Source: Candidatus Magasanikiibacteriota bacterium
GTDB taxonomy: Bacteria; Patescibacteriota; Patescibacteriia; Magasanikbacterales; UBA922
Assembly (NCBI GenBank): GCA_003518365.1
Contig: DOYU01000017.1
Span: 61,965 to 75,670 of the forward strand
Reading direction: 5' to 3'
DNA: 13,706 bases
Shown: positions 1-7,073 of the stretch, piece after piece
Numbering within the stretch: the stretch's first letter is position 1
How the letters are laid out: the number at the start of each line of letters is the position of its first letter
Made by a program: the position numbers and the translations under genes
The notes under the pieces: model-generated
What the model saw: the letters and a program-made list of their open reading frames with translations, nothing else
What the model was told of the DNA's origin: nothing
The model's database searches: none

Positions 1-1506
1 GTCCAGAACGTCGCGAACGGCAGCGCCTGCAACGACGGCAACGCCTGTTCCACCGGCGAGACCTGCACCGACGGCGTCTGCAGCGACGGGGTGACCCCGA
101 GCTGCGACGACGCCAACGCGTGCACCACCGACAGCTGCGACCTCGCCACGGGCTGCGCGCACACCGCGCTCAGCTGCGACGACGGCGAGGCCTGCACCAC
201 CGACAGCTGCAACCCGGCGCTCGGCTGCGTGTACACCCCCACCCAGGGGTGCTGCACCACCGACGCCAACTGTGCTGGCGACGAGTACTGCACGGACGCG
301 GGCTCCTGTGAGCCGGTACCGTGCACCGACAGCGACCTGACGGACTGCGTGGCCCCCACGCCCGTCAACCACGCTTGCGTGGTGGTCAACGTCCCAAACG
401 GAACGAGCTGCCTCGACGCCAACGCGTGCACGACCGGACAGACCTGCACGGCAGGCGTCTGCGGCTCGGGCACGGTCCTGAGCTGCAACGACAACAACGC
501 CTGCACCACCGACAGCTGCAACCCGCTCCTCGGGTGCGCGCACGCTCCGGTGACGTGCAACGACAACAACGCCTGCACGACCGACAGCTGCAGCCCGGCG
601 ACGGGATGCGGCTTCGCCCCGATCCTCGGGTGCGAAGCGGCGTGCAACCCCCGCAACGATCGACTGGGTGAGGACACGGGCGACTGCGCCCCGTACCGCC
701 CGACCCTCGTGAACCTCCCCGCCCACTACGGGTGGGGGTGTATCCCGACGGGACTCGTGTTCGAGCCGCTGCTTTCGGAGACCGGGACCTGCGGCCCGTA
801 CGAGGACGCCGACAACGACGAAGTCGCCGACGAGCCCGAGCAGATCTGCAACGACGCCATCGACGGCGACCTCAACGGGGTCGTCAACGACGGTCCCGTC
901 TGCCAGCCCACCTGCGCCAACGCGGCCGGGTGCAACGACAACAACCCCTGCACCACGGACACCTGCACCGATGGCGTCTGCGTCAACTCGCAGATCGTCG
1001 ACTGCTGCACCTCGAACGAGGACTGCAGCGCCGGCGAGATGTGCAACGACGCCGAGGTCGGCATGTGCGTCCTCCTCCCGGTGGGGGACGGCATCACCAT
1101 GACGTGGACCCGTAAGGATTCCACGCCGTGGAACGCGTTCGGGATCAACCCCGGCACGTGCACCGACAGGATCGGCACCATCGCGGTCACTCCTGACGGC
1201 AAGAAGGTCACCGTGACCTTCACGCAGGATCCGGATGGCTGCCGGATGAACTACAAGCTCGATAACGGCGCCGGGGGAACGATCTTCGATCCCGGCTGCT
1301 GGGGTTCGGGCGGATCGATTCCGTCGGCCAACAACCCCGACAACAACGGCGACGGAATCGGCGACGCCTGCGCACCGCAGTTCCTCGGCACAGTGTCGTT
1401 GAACTGCAACGGCGTCGCACGTGAGGTGGGCTACAGCCCCAACCTCATCGGGAACGGGGTGGACTACCGCCCCGACTGCACCCCGCTGCCGATCCCGGCG
1501 CCTTAG
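1..1506 (+). CDS. Cysteine-rich CTDC-repeat protein, 5'-truncated by the window edge
   Basis: The reading frame is open from base 1, so the GTG at 91 is internal and the gene starts outside the window; 501 codons plus TAG are seen. The protein is made of short Cys modules of the form CNDNNACTTDSCNPxxGC, resembling the Dicty_CTDC repeat (seen at window codons about 35-82, 160-213 and 311-329). A variant CxDxNACxTGxTCxxGVC lies at codons 10-27 and 137-154. Codons 269-301 resemble the calcium/metal-binding MopE-type motif (DADND... ICNDAIDGDLNG) and codons 445-457 read NPDNNGDGIGDAC, a thrombospondin type 3-like Asp repeat. The final stretch (codons 360-501) is a non-repetitive, disulfide-poor domain that I do not recognise. 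Such proteins are normally exported and surface-bound, but the N-terminus is not visible. Base composition is much more GC-rich than everything to the right, so the gene may belong to another genome. Confidence 0.85.
   Translation, partial: VQNVANGSACNDGNACSTGETCTDGVCSDGVTPSCDDANACTTDSCDLATGCAHTALSCDDGEACTTDSCNPALGCVYTPTQGCCTTDANCAGDEYCTDAGSCEPVPCTDSDLTDCVAPTPVNHACVVVNVPNGTSCLDANACTTGQTCTAGVCGSGTVLSCNDNNACTTDSCNPLLGCAHAPVTCNDNNACTTDSCSPATGCGFAPILGCEAACNPRNDRLGEDTGDCAPYRPTLVNLPAHYGWGCIPTGLVFEPLLSETGTCGPYEDADNDEVADEPEQICNDAIDGDLNGVVNDGPVCQPTCANAAGCNDNNPCTTDTCTDGVCVNSQIVDCCTSNEDCSAGEMCNDAEVGMCVLLPVGDGITMTWTRKDSTPWNAFGINPGTCTDRIGTIAVTPDGKKVTVTFTQDPDGCRMNYKLDNGAGGTIFDPGCWGSGGSIPSANNPDNNGDGIGDACAPQFLGTVSLNCNGVAREVGYSPNLIGNGVDYRPDCTPLPIPAP
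484..597 (+). repeat. Direct repeat pair inside the Cys-rich gene (72-bp period)
   Basis: A block of about 42 bp beginning TGCAACGACAACAACGCC at 484 recurs at 556 with only a few substitutions; a more diverged third copy begins near 931. The 72-bp spacing equals one 24-residue CTDC module, pointing to growth of the gene by tandem duplication. Confidence 0.8.
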
Positions 1507-1573
1507 CGCCAGACAGTTCTCGCGTCGGTCGACCTAGCATCGACTGTCAGGGGACGTAAAACAGCAAGCAACC

Positions 1574-1607
1574 GTGTGGCCGAAGATGCTAGGATCTTCG
1601 ACCACAC
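1574..1607 (+). terminator. Hairpin downstream of the Cys-rich gene
   Basis: A 14-bp stem (GTGTGGCCGAAGAT with ATCTTCGACCACAC) with one C-A mismatch and a 6-base loop lies 68 bases after the stop codon. There is no T-tract, so it is either a weak or factor-assisted terminator or a 3' end stabiliser typical of GC-rich genomes. Confidence 0.45.
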
Positions 1608-1680
1608 ATCCTTCCACCCACGCGAGTGAGTGATGCGTCCGAGCGATCGGTACCGCGTCCATGCGTGGCGTAGAATTCCC

Positions 1681-1711
1681 GGCGCATGATTTCCTTCCGA
1701 GATCATGCGCC
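1681..1711. repeat. Perfect 10-bp inverted repeat at the composition break
   Basis: GGCGCATGAT and ATCATGCGCC pair perfectly around an 11-base loop. It ends two bases before the next hairpin and lies where base composition changes. No T-tract follows directly. Confidence 0.7.
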
Positions 1712-1713
1712 GA

Positions 1714-1770
1714 CCCTACAGTGTGTTTCTTCTCTCTCCGAGAAGGAAGATAGTGTAGGGTTTTTTATTT
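1714..1770 (+). terminator. Strong rho-independent terminator
   Basis: A 21-bp stem (1714-1734 with 1740-1760; outer part CCCTACA/TGTAGGG, inner part CTTCTC/GAGAAG, three mismatch or wobble positions inside) with a 5-base loop is followed by TTTTTTATTT. The orientation ends + strand transcription arriving from the left, which is now the GC-rich segment. It may be the terminator of a gene that once stood there. Confidence 0.8.
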
Positions 1771-1792
1771 GCTTTTCTTCTTCCTTTTTTTT

Positions 1793-1801
1793 TGCTAAAA
1801 T
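1793..1801 (+). promoter_or_regulatory. Extended -10 promoter for the polysaccharide operon
   Basis: TGC-TAAAAT (extended -10) sits at the end of a long pyrimidine tract. No -35 at proper spacing is clear (TTGCTT at 1769-1774 is 21 bases away). Transcription would start near 1808, only about 6 bases before the ATG at 1814, so the message would be nearly leaderless. The same layout (T-tract then TGCTATAGT) recurs at 11543-11551. Confidence 0.55.
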
Positions 1802-1813
1802 AAGAGCACCTAT

Positions 1814-3283
1814 ATGCTCGAGATTCGTGGTACAAAAACAATCCTGTTTGCAATGCTCCTGCTTGTCATTGGAATATTCGGTGTTGTCTGGCAAGGACTT
1901 TTTTTTGTCTTTTTTTTGGTTGCTCTCTTCGGACTCTGGTGGCTCTCTGATCATCTGGAGATTGGGTGGTATATTCTCGTGTTTTTGTCTCCGATGATTC
2001 ATTGGATGCTCAGGGGTGTGGATTATTGGTATTTGTTTCGAGACTATCCATTTTTTTTGAATATTCAGGCGCCGTTAGTAGAATTTTGGGCATTGTATCT
2101 GCTTATCGCATTCGTGCTTTTTCATATTCGTCAGTGGGGACGAGGAGAAAAACAAACCATTCTGCTGCCTGGCGTCTTTTGGTTTGGATTATTTATGGTG
2201 AGTGCATTCGTGTCTCTGGTGAATGTGCATCCCACCGAGCTGAGCGCAAGAGCGTGGTATGCAATTCGTTTTATGTTGTTTTGCTATGTAGCATATATTA
2301 TTCCCGCAGCAAATATCGTTCGATCCAAAAAAATATTTCGATATAGTCTCTATGCCTTGGCTGCCGGTGGATTGTTTGCTGCGGGAGTAGGTTTGGCATC
2401 ATTTTTTGTAGGAGCCTGGAGGGACGTATATGGCGTGCCTCGTGCAACACCGTTTGCGCTTTTTCGTGGATGGGCGCCATTTGGGTATCAACACATTTTC
2501 CTTGGAGAAACACTGTCTACGACTTTTCCTGTTTTTTTGTATTTTTGGTATACAGAAAAAGATGCCGCCAAAAAATGGTGGGGGAGTGCTGCTGCTGTTG
2601 TCCTCTTGATCGGTCTGTCTACGTTGTCTCGCGCCGCCTGGGTGACATACCTTGTTGATACCATTATTGCATTGTTTTTACTCAGACATGTTGATCGCTT
2701 TCAAAAAATATATCGTGCTGTCATGACCTTCATCCTTGTCTCGTCTCCATTGATTGCGTATTTTTTGTATTTTGTTTTCACCAATGCCATTGTCACGGGT
2801 TCAAATGCGGCACGGTTTGCACTCACTGATATTGCCTTGTTTTTTTGGAAGGCACATCCACTCATTGGCAATGGTGTTGGCTCTTTTATTCCCATGCTCA
2901 GTGAGGTATTGTATTTTGAAATAGAATTTGGTGAAGCTATCGATGCACACGGCATCATCCAAAAAATTCTTGCAGAACAGGGGCTGCTGGGTGTCATTGC
3001 GTTTGGCATGTTTTTGTATTGGCTGTTTCGCCGATTGCACGCTCGATATCGGGACACATCATTTTCACAAGAAGCACGATGGGTTGGATTTTTTTCATTG
3101 TTCTTAGTGTTGTCTCCATTTATTTTTCAATTGTTCAACACACAATATTATTCATCAAAAATGTGGATTCCCTTTGCGATTGCAATTGCCGGAAGTCTTG
3201 TATATAAGCATGAAAAAACAGTGAGAAGTGTGATGCAAATCAATTTTAAGGAGGATCAACACCCAACCGTATATGATATATAG
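1814..3283 (+). CDS. O-antigen ligase/polymerase-like multispanning membrane protein
   Basis: The product is 489 aa with about 10-12 hydrophobic segments, and fits the Wzy_C/O-antigen ligase superfamily (Wzy polymerases, WaaL ligases, related surface-glycan transferases). Family signs are the small motif LSTLSRAAW (residues 268-275, the usual LxxSRxxW position), a long extracytoplasmic loop, NGVGSF (353-358), and DAHGIIQKILAEQGLLG (377-393), which matches the conserved 'H-N..ilae.GllG' signature with His379. The enzyme would join lipid-linked glycan units to each other or to an acceptor outside the membrane; sequence does not decide between polymerase and ligase. It opens a + strand operon with two cytosolic sugar-handling enzymes. 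The ATG at 1814 is the first in frame after the terminator and lies about 12 bases past the predicted -10, with no Shine-Dalgarno. Length is slightly above the usual 400-450 aa. Confidence 0.85.
   Translation: MLEIRGTKTILFAMLLLVIGIFGVVWQGLFFVFFLVALFGLWWLSDHLEIGWYILVFLSPMIHWMLRGVDYWYLFRDYPFFLNIQAPLVEFWALYLLIAFVLFHIRQWGRGEKQTILLPGVFWFGLFMVSAFVSLVNVHPTELSARAWYAIRFMLFCYVAYIIPAANIVRSKKIFRYSLYALAAGGLFAAGVGLASFFVGAWRDVYGVPRATPFALFRGWAPFGYQHIFLGETLSTTFPVFLYFWYTEKDAAKKWWGSAAAVVLLIGLSTLSRAAWVTYLVDTIIALFLLRHVDRFQKIYRAVMTFILVSSPLIAYFLYFVFTNAIVTGSNAARFALTDIALFFWKAHPLIGNGVGSFIPMLSEVLYFEIEFGEAIDAHGIIQKILAEQGLLGVIAFGMFLYWLFRRLHARYRDTSFSQEARWVGFFSLFLVLSPFIFQLFNTQYYSSKMWIPFAIAIAGSLVYKHEKTVRSVMQINFKEDQHPTVYDI
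3248..3254 (+). promoter_or_regulatory. Shine-Dalgarno-like AAGGAGG, misplaced
   Basis: A perfect AAGGAGG lies inside the 3' end of the membrane-protein gene, 38 bases before the glycosyltransferase ATG (3293). It is 18 bases before an ATG at 3273 opening a 7-codon frame whose TGA overlaps the glycosyltransferase ATG as ATGA. It could serve reinitiation but may be chance (it encodes Lys-Glu-Asp). Confidence 0.25.
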
Positions 3284-3292
3284 CAGCTGTAT

Positions 3293-4375
3293 ATGAAACA
3301 AAAGATTATTCATATTGTCCCAACATTTTCTGCAGGTGGTGCAGAACGACTTGTGCTAGAATATGCGCAGCATCTTGATCGTGCTACCTATGAGGTGACG
3401 GTGGCGAGTTGTGTTGAGGACGGTGAGCTTCGTTCACTTATAGAAGCTACCGGCGTAGATGTCTATACCTCATCTCGAAAAACACAAAGAGGACGCATTG
3501 GTGCCTTTATCGCACTTTGGAAATTTGTCAATACAAAAAAACCTGCTATTATCCATTCTCATTTGATCAGTAGTGATGTCTTTGCGTTTGTCTATACGAG
3601 ATTTCACAAAGCGACACGCTGGGTAACAACGCTGCATAATGTAGAACACAATCGCCCATGGTGGTACCATCTTGTTTGGCGTATGATATTGCTACACGCA
3701 GATCAGGTCATTGCGGTGTCGTCTGCAGTGGCAACCTATGCAAAAGAAACGTTTCGATTGCCAGCCGATCACATTCACCTTGTGCTCAATGGCATTGATT
3801 TGAAACGATGGATGCACACGGCAAAAGCGCCGCTCTTTACACAGACACCTTTGCAGCTCGCTACGATTGGACGATTTGAAACACAAAAAGGACATACGTT
3901 TCTGTTCGATGCATTGGCACAGATACGCGATATTGATTGGCAGTATCATACATTTGGAGTAGGGTCACTCCGTGAGGCTTTAGTAAAGCAAGCAGAAGAT
4001 CTTGGCATTGCTGATCGTATCCACTGGCATGGCATTGTATCTGATCTGCCAGACGCATTGCGTCATATCGATGTTGTTGTGCAGCCCTCTCTGTGGGAGG
4101 GATTGAGTCTGACTGTCATGGAAGCCATGGCTGCTGGACGTGTCTTACTCACGACCACGCCTGCAGCTGCAGAATTGGCCACACATGGAGAAACTGCCTA
4201 CGTCGTCCCTGAAGCACATGCAGATGCTTTAGCAGACGCCTTGCGACACATTCATGACGATAACAGAGCTGCGGCACGTATTGCAGCGGCTGGAAAAAAA
4301 TATGCATGGGATCATTTTTCATTTGATGTACATCTTGCTGCCCTTACTTCTGTGTATACATCTCTCCAACTATGA
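3293..4375 (+). CDS. GT4-family glycosyltransferase (GT-B fold)
   Basis: The product is 360 aa. The N-terminal Rossmann domain opens with IIHIVPTFSAGGAERLVLEYAQ (residues 5-26), the Gly-rich acceptor-side loop of GT4 enzymes, and has HSHLISSD at 88-95. The C-terminal donor domain has TIGRFETQKG (191-200), VVQPSLWEG (262-270) and the EX7E motif as E269 and E277, which binds the nucleotide-sugar. It would transfer a hexose-type sugar from an NDP or lipid donor on the cytosolic face; donor and acceptor cannot be read. It follows the membrane polymerase/ligase gene by 9 bases and overlaps the next gene by ATGA, so it is co-transcribed and translationally coupled downstream. No normally spaced ribosome site precedes it (see AAGGAGG at 3248). 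Confidence 0.92.
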   Translation: MKQKIIHIVPTFSAGGAERLVLEYAQHLDRATYEVTVASCVEDGELRSLIEATGVDVYTSSRKTQRGRIGAFIALWKFVNTKKPAIIHSHLISSDVFAFVYTRFHKATRWVTTLHNVEHNRPWWYHLVWRMILLHADQVIAVSSAVATYAKETFRLPADHIHLVLNGIDLKRWMHTAKAPLFTQTPLQLATIGRFETQKGHTFLFDALAQIRDIDWQYHTFGVGSLREALVKQAEDLGIADRIHWHGIVSDLPDALRHIDVVVQPSLWEGLSLTVMEAMAAGRVLLTTTPAAAELATHGETAYVVPEAHADALADALRHIHDDNRAAARIAAAGKKYAWDHFSFDVHLAALTSVYTSLQL

Positions 4376-5034
4376 CTTTTTCACTAGATTACATTGCATA
4401 TCGTGTCTCAGCATGGAATAGGCGAAGAAAATGGCAACGATATACAACATTGTTTCCTCCGATGAAAGGGGAGACAGTGCTTGATGTTGGATGTAGTGAT
4501 ATTGAATACAGTGAGACGGATAATTTTTTAGAAAAAAAATATCCACATCAATCGCAAATCACTGCCCTTGGTATTGATACACCAAAAGCGTTTCCGAAAA
4601 CATATCCAGAAGTGACATGCGTCCAATATGATGGAGGCATATTTCCGTTTACAAACGAACAATTTGATATCTGCTGGTCAAATGCTGTACTCGAACATGT
4701 GGGTGATGAAGCCGCACAAGTTCTTTTTTTGAAAGAAGCCTATCGTGTTGCAAAAAAGGGATTTATTACCACGCCAAACAAATTTTTTCCAATCGAAGTG
4801 CATACGCGTGTGCCATTGCTTCATTTTGTATTACCAAAAAAGATGTTTGATGCGTTCTTACGACTCATTGGAAAACAATGGGCAACTGGATCATATATGA
4901 GATTACTTTCTGAACGAGATTTGCGAAGCATACTTGATAAAGCGGGTATCAAAACATATCGCCTTTTTAAAAATAGGATGTTAGGCTGGACACTGGATTT
5001 TGTCATCGTGTTTGATAAAGAACAAGATATATGA
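4372..5034 (+). CDS. Class I SAM-dependent methyltransferase
   Basis: The product is 220 aa. It has motif I VLDVGCSD (residues 36-43), the acidic end of strand 2 at GID (67-69), and the typical Methyltransf_11 segment FPFTNEQFDICWSNAVLEHV (91-110), followed by KEAYRVAKKGFITTPNKFFPIEVHT (121-145). Such enzymes next to glycosyltransferases often methylate a sugar or its lipid carrier; capping methylation that stops chain growth is one known role, but the target here is unknown. The start ATG overlaps the previous stop as ATGA, and its own TGA overlaps the next start the same way, giving strong evidence for translational coupling. Confidence 0.9.
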   Translation: MTFSLDYIAYRVSAWNRRRKWQRYTTLFPPMKGETVLDVGCSDIEYSETDNFLEKKYPHQSQITALGIDTPKAFPKTYPEVTCVQYDGGIFPFTNEQFDICWSNAVLEHVGDEAAQVLFLKEAYRVAKKGFITTPNKFFPIEVHTRVPLLHFVLPKKMFDAFLRLIGKQWATGSYMRLLSERDLRSILDKAGIKTYRLFKNRMLGWTLDFVIVFDKEQDI

Positions 5035-7022
5035 GAACGTTTGTGCATGACACATTTCGATTTATGGCGTGCGTCATGCTCATGATAGGCATTTTTTTTC
5101 CATGGCATGTATTGGCGGCTTCCCCAAAAACGGCAAATTATTATTTGCATTGGAGCCTGACAGCGCAAGAAGTCACCACACTCGCAAAATGGGATATTGT
5201 GATTCTTGACATGGAAAATCAAATAACGAATCCCTCACTTTTGCGTTCATTGCGGACACAAAATCCTGATATCATTCTCTTGGCATATATGACACCACAA
5301 GAGATCCTCAATAATGCATCAAATTCTGGCAGTGTCTTGCGTAAAGGACTCGCGGCTCAATTGAATCCTCAGGCGTATCTGTATGATTCACGAGGCGTAC
5401 GACTGTCGTATTGGCCAGGGACGTATCTTTTAAATATCACCCATTCTGCTGTGCGTGATACCATCAGTGATTTTGTTGCACAAGATATTCTTTCCACAGG
5501 ATTATGGGATGGGGTGTTTTATGATAATGCCTGGGGATCACTCGATTGGGCTATACCGGGCAAAGATGTCGATTTTGATAGAAATGGAACAAATGATTTG
5601 TCTGGCACAGGGAATAGCACCTGGACCGGAGCCATGAAACAATTGTACCAAGAAACAAGACAAAAGATAGGGAATGAAAAGATCATGGTAGGGAATGGAT
5701 GGACAGATATCTATGCCGATGTGCTCGATGGTATGATGATAGAAGGATTTGATGAAGGCAACTGGACGCAGCACATGACCTGGTATAAAAATAATCATCG
5801 TCCAGGAGGATCCTATAATATTATCAACGCAAATACTGAAAATACAGGTTTGTCACAGGATTACAGATCCATGCGTTTTGGTCTAACAAGTTCTTTACTC
5901 GAGGACGGCTATTACTCATTTGATTTTGGAAATCAAAACCATGGGCAAACATGGGAATATGACGAATATGGTGTCCATCTTGGTGATCCCATCAGTGCGG
6001 CATCAGCTGATACCATAGATGATGCACGTTATGCATCTGATGTCTGGCGTCGAGAGTATGCACAAGGGCTCTCTTTGGTAAATAGTACTGGAGAGACAAA
6101 GCAAATTGATCTTGGAGGAGAGTATGAAAAAATTCATGGGATCCAAGATCCTGTGGCAAATGATGGGTCTATTGTGTCAGAACTCACCTTAGACGGATAC
6201 GATGGACGCATTCTCTTGAAGACATTTGATAGTCTCAATGATGTCTTATTCCCCAATGGCGCATTTTTGCGTTTTTTCCGGGCAGATGGCTCGCGTGTTC
6301 GGAATGGATTTTTTGTTTTTGAAGAAGGATATCAAGGAGGAGATCAAATTGCACACATTGATCTCAATGGCGATGGTCTGAGAGATCTTTTTGTGGTTGC
6401 TAAAAATAAAATCATTGCTTGGCGTCATGATGGACAGCCGTACATCAATCCACTCTATCCCTATACGGCAAATTATACAGGTGGGTTGCGTGTCATGATT
6501 GGTGATGTGAATAATGACGAGAAGATGGAAATTTATGTCGCACCAGAAGCCGGATACCCTGCACCAATCAAAGTGTATACCCGCTATGGATTTCCATTAC
6601 GACAGGATTGGTTTCCTTTTGGAGAGACCTATGCAGGTGGATATAGCTTGGCACTGGGAGGATTCCACGCATCTGAGACAAAGAATATTATTGTAGGAAG
6701 CGGCACGGGGATTGAACCACGGGTGGGTATCTATACATGGGACTACAAGTTTCTCAATAGTTGGCTGGCGTTTGAAAAAGGTTTTCGTGGCGGCGTCAAT
6801 GTCGCTGCCGGTGATGTGGATGGCGACGGTACAGATGACATTGTAGTTGGTGCCGGTGTTGGGAAGGAGCCTATTATCCGTGTATTTGATGACAAAGGTA
6901 TGCAACAAGGAACGGATATCAATGCCTATACATCTATTGGGAAACCTGGAATTGAGGTCCTTGTGCAAGATGTTGATTTTGACGGGAAGCAAGATATTAT
7001 TGGCATGAGTGAAAGTCCTTGA
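5031..7022 (+). CDS. Secreted GHL15-like putative glycoside hydrolase with C-terminal FG-GAP repeats
   Basis: The product is 663 aa. An N-terminal signal peptide (hydrophobic 11-23, probable cleavage after VLA at about 29) is followed by a TIM-barrel-like region (35-320) matching the hypothetical glycosyl hydrolase (GHL15-type) pattern: YYLHWSLTAQEV, WDIVILDMENQ (54-64), IILLAYMTPQEI (81-92), GLWDGVFYDNAW (157-168), GMMIEGFDEG (234-243). Acidic residues at strand ends (Asp60, Asp160, Asp165, Glu238) are candidate catalytic residues. A beta-sandwich linker (about 338-398) ends the catalytic part. The rest is FG-GAP/VCBS-like with four calcium-loop motifs: DLNGDGLRD (444-452), DVNNDEKME (492-500), DVDGDGTDD (595-603), DVDFDGKQD (647-655). 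DVDFDRNGTND (179-189) is a further Asp loop within the barrel. It probably binds or trims extracellular polysaccharide made by this operon. Activity is unproven for the family. It is the last gene before a terminator. Confidence 0.85.
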   Translation: MRTFVHDTFRFMACVMLMIGIFFPWHVLAASPKTANYYLHWSLTAQEVTTLAKWDIVILDMENQITNPSLLRSLRTQNPDIILLAYMTPQEILNNASNSGSVLRKGLAAQLNPQAYLYDSRGVRLSYWPGTYLLNITHSAVRDTISDFVAQDILSTGLWDGVFYDNAWGSLDWAIPGKDVDFDRNGTNDLSGTGNSTWTGAMKQLYQETRQKIGNEKIMVGNGWTDIYADVLDGMMIEGFDEGNWTQHMTWYKNNHRPGGSYNIINANTENTGLSQDYRSMRFGLTSSLLEDGYYSFDFGNQNHGQTWEYDEYGVHLGDPISAASADTIDDARYASDVWRREYAQGLSLVNSTGETKQIDLGGEYEKIHGIQDPVANDGSIVSELTLDGYDGRILLKTFDSLNDVLFPNGAFLRFFRADGSRVRNGFFVFEEGYQGGDQIAHIDLNGDGLRDLFVVAKNKIIAWRHDGQPYINPLYPYTANYTGGLRVMIGDVNNDEKMEIYVAPEAGYPAPIKVYTRYGFPLRQDWFPFGETYAGGYSLALGGFHASETKNIIVGSGTGIEPRVGIYTWDYKFLNSWLAFEKGFRGGVNVAAGDVDGDGTDDIVVGAGVGKEPIIRVFDDKGMQQGTDINAYTSIGKPGIEVLVQDVDFDGKQDIIGMSESP

Positions 7023-7045
7023 ATACACTCAGAGAGATGGGATGC

Positions 7046-7072
7046 AAAAAGACCTCCACATGGAGGTCTTTT
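7046..7072. terminator. Bidirectional terminator between convergent genes
   Basis: AAAAAGACCTCC and GGAGGTCTTTT pair around the loop ACAT. A-tract on one side and T-tract on the other let it work for the + operon ending at 7022 and for the - gene whose stop is at 7074-7076. Confidence 0.92.
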
Positions 7073-7073
7073 G

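Larger units (their letters stand above)
1507..1813. other. Intergenic region spanning the composition break
   Basis: There is no convincing gene here. The first part (to about 1680) is GC-rich and contains two interacting palindromes: CCTAGCATC (1533-1541) is the reverse complement of GATGCTAGG (1585-1593), the second lying in the loop side of the 1574-1607 hairpin. The last 100 bases are AT-rich with long T runs and hold a terminator followed at once by a promoter. An open frame at 1686-1997 (+) runs over the terminator and into the next gene in another frame and was discarded. Confidence 0.7.

Noticed and set aside
726..1223. 165-codon - strand frame inside the Cys-rich gene
   Set aside because: Long antisense frames are expected in GC-rich DNA with strong third-position bias; the + frame has clear Cys repeats.
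1673..1678. GAATTC near the composition break as a cloning scar
   Set aside because: A single 6-base restriction site is expected by chance and no vector sequence adjoins it.
1686..1997. Open frames on both strands over the terminator (1686-1997 + and 1703-2002 -)
   Set aside because: They overlap the terminator and the well-supported membrane-protein gene in other frames; the translations look like low-complexity shadows.
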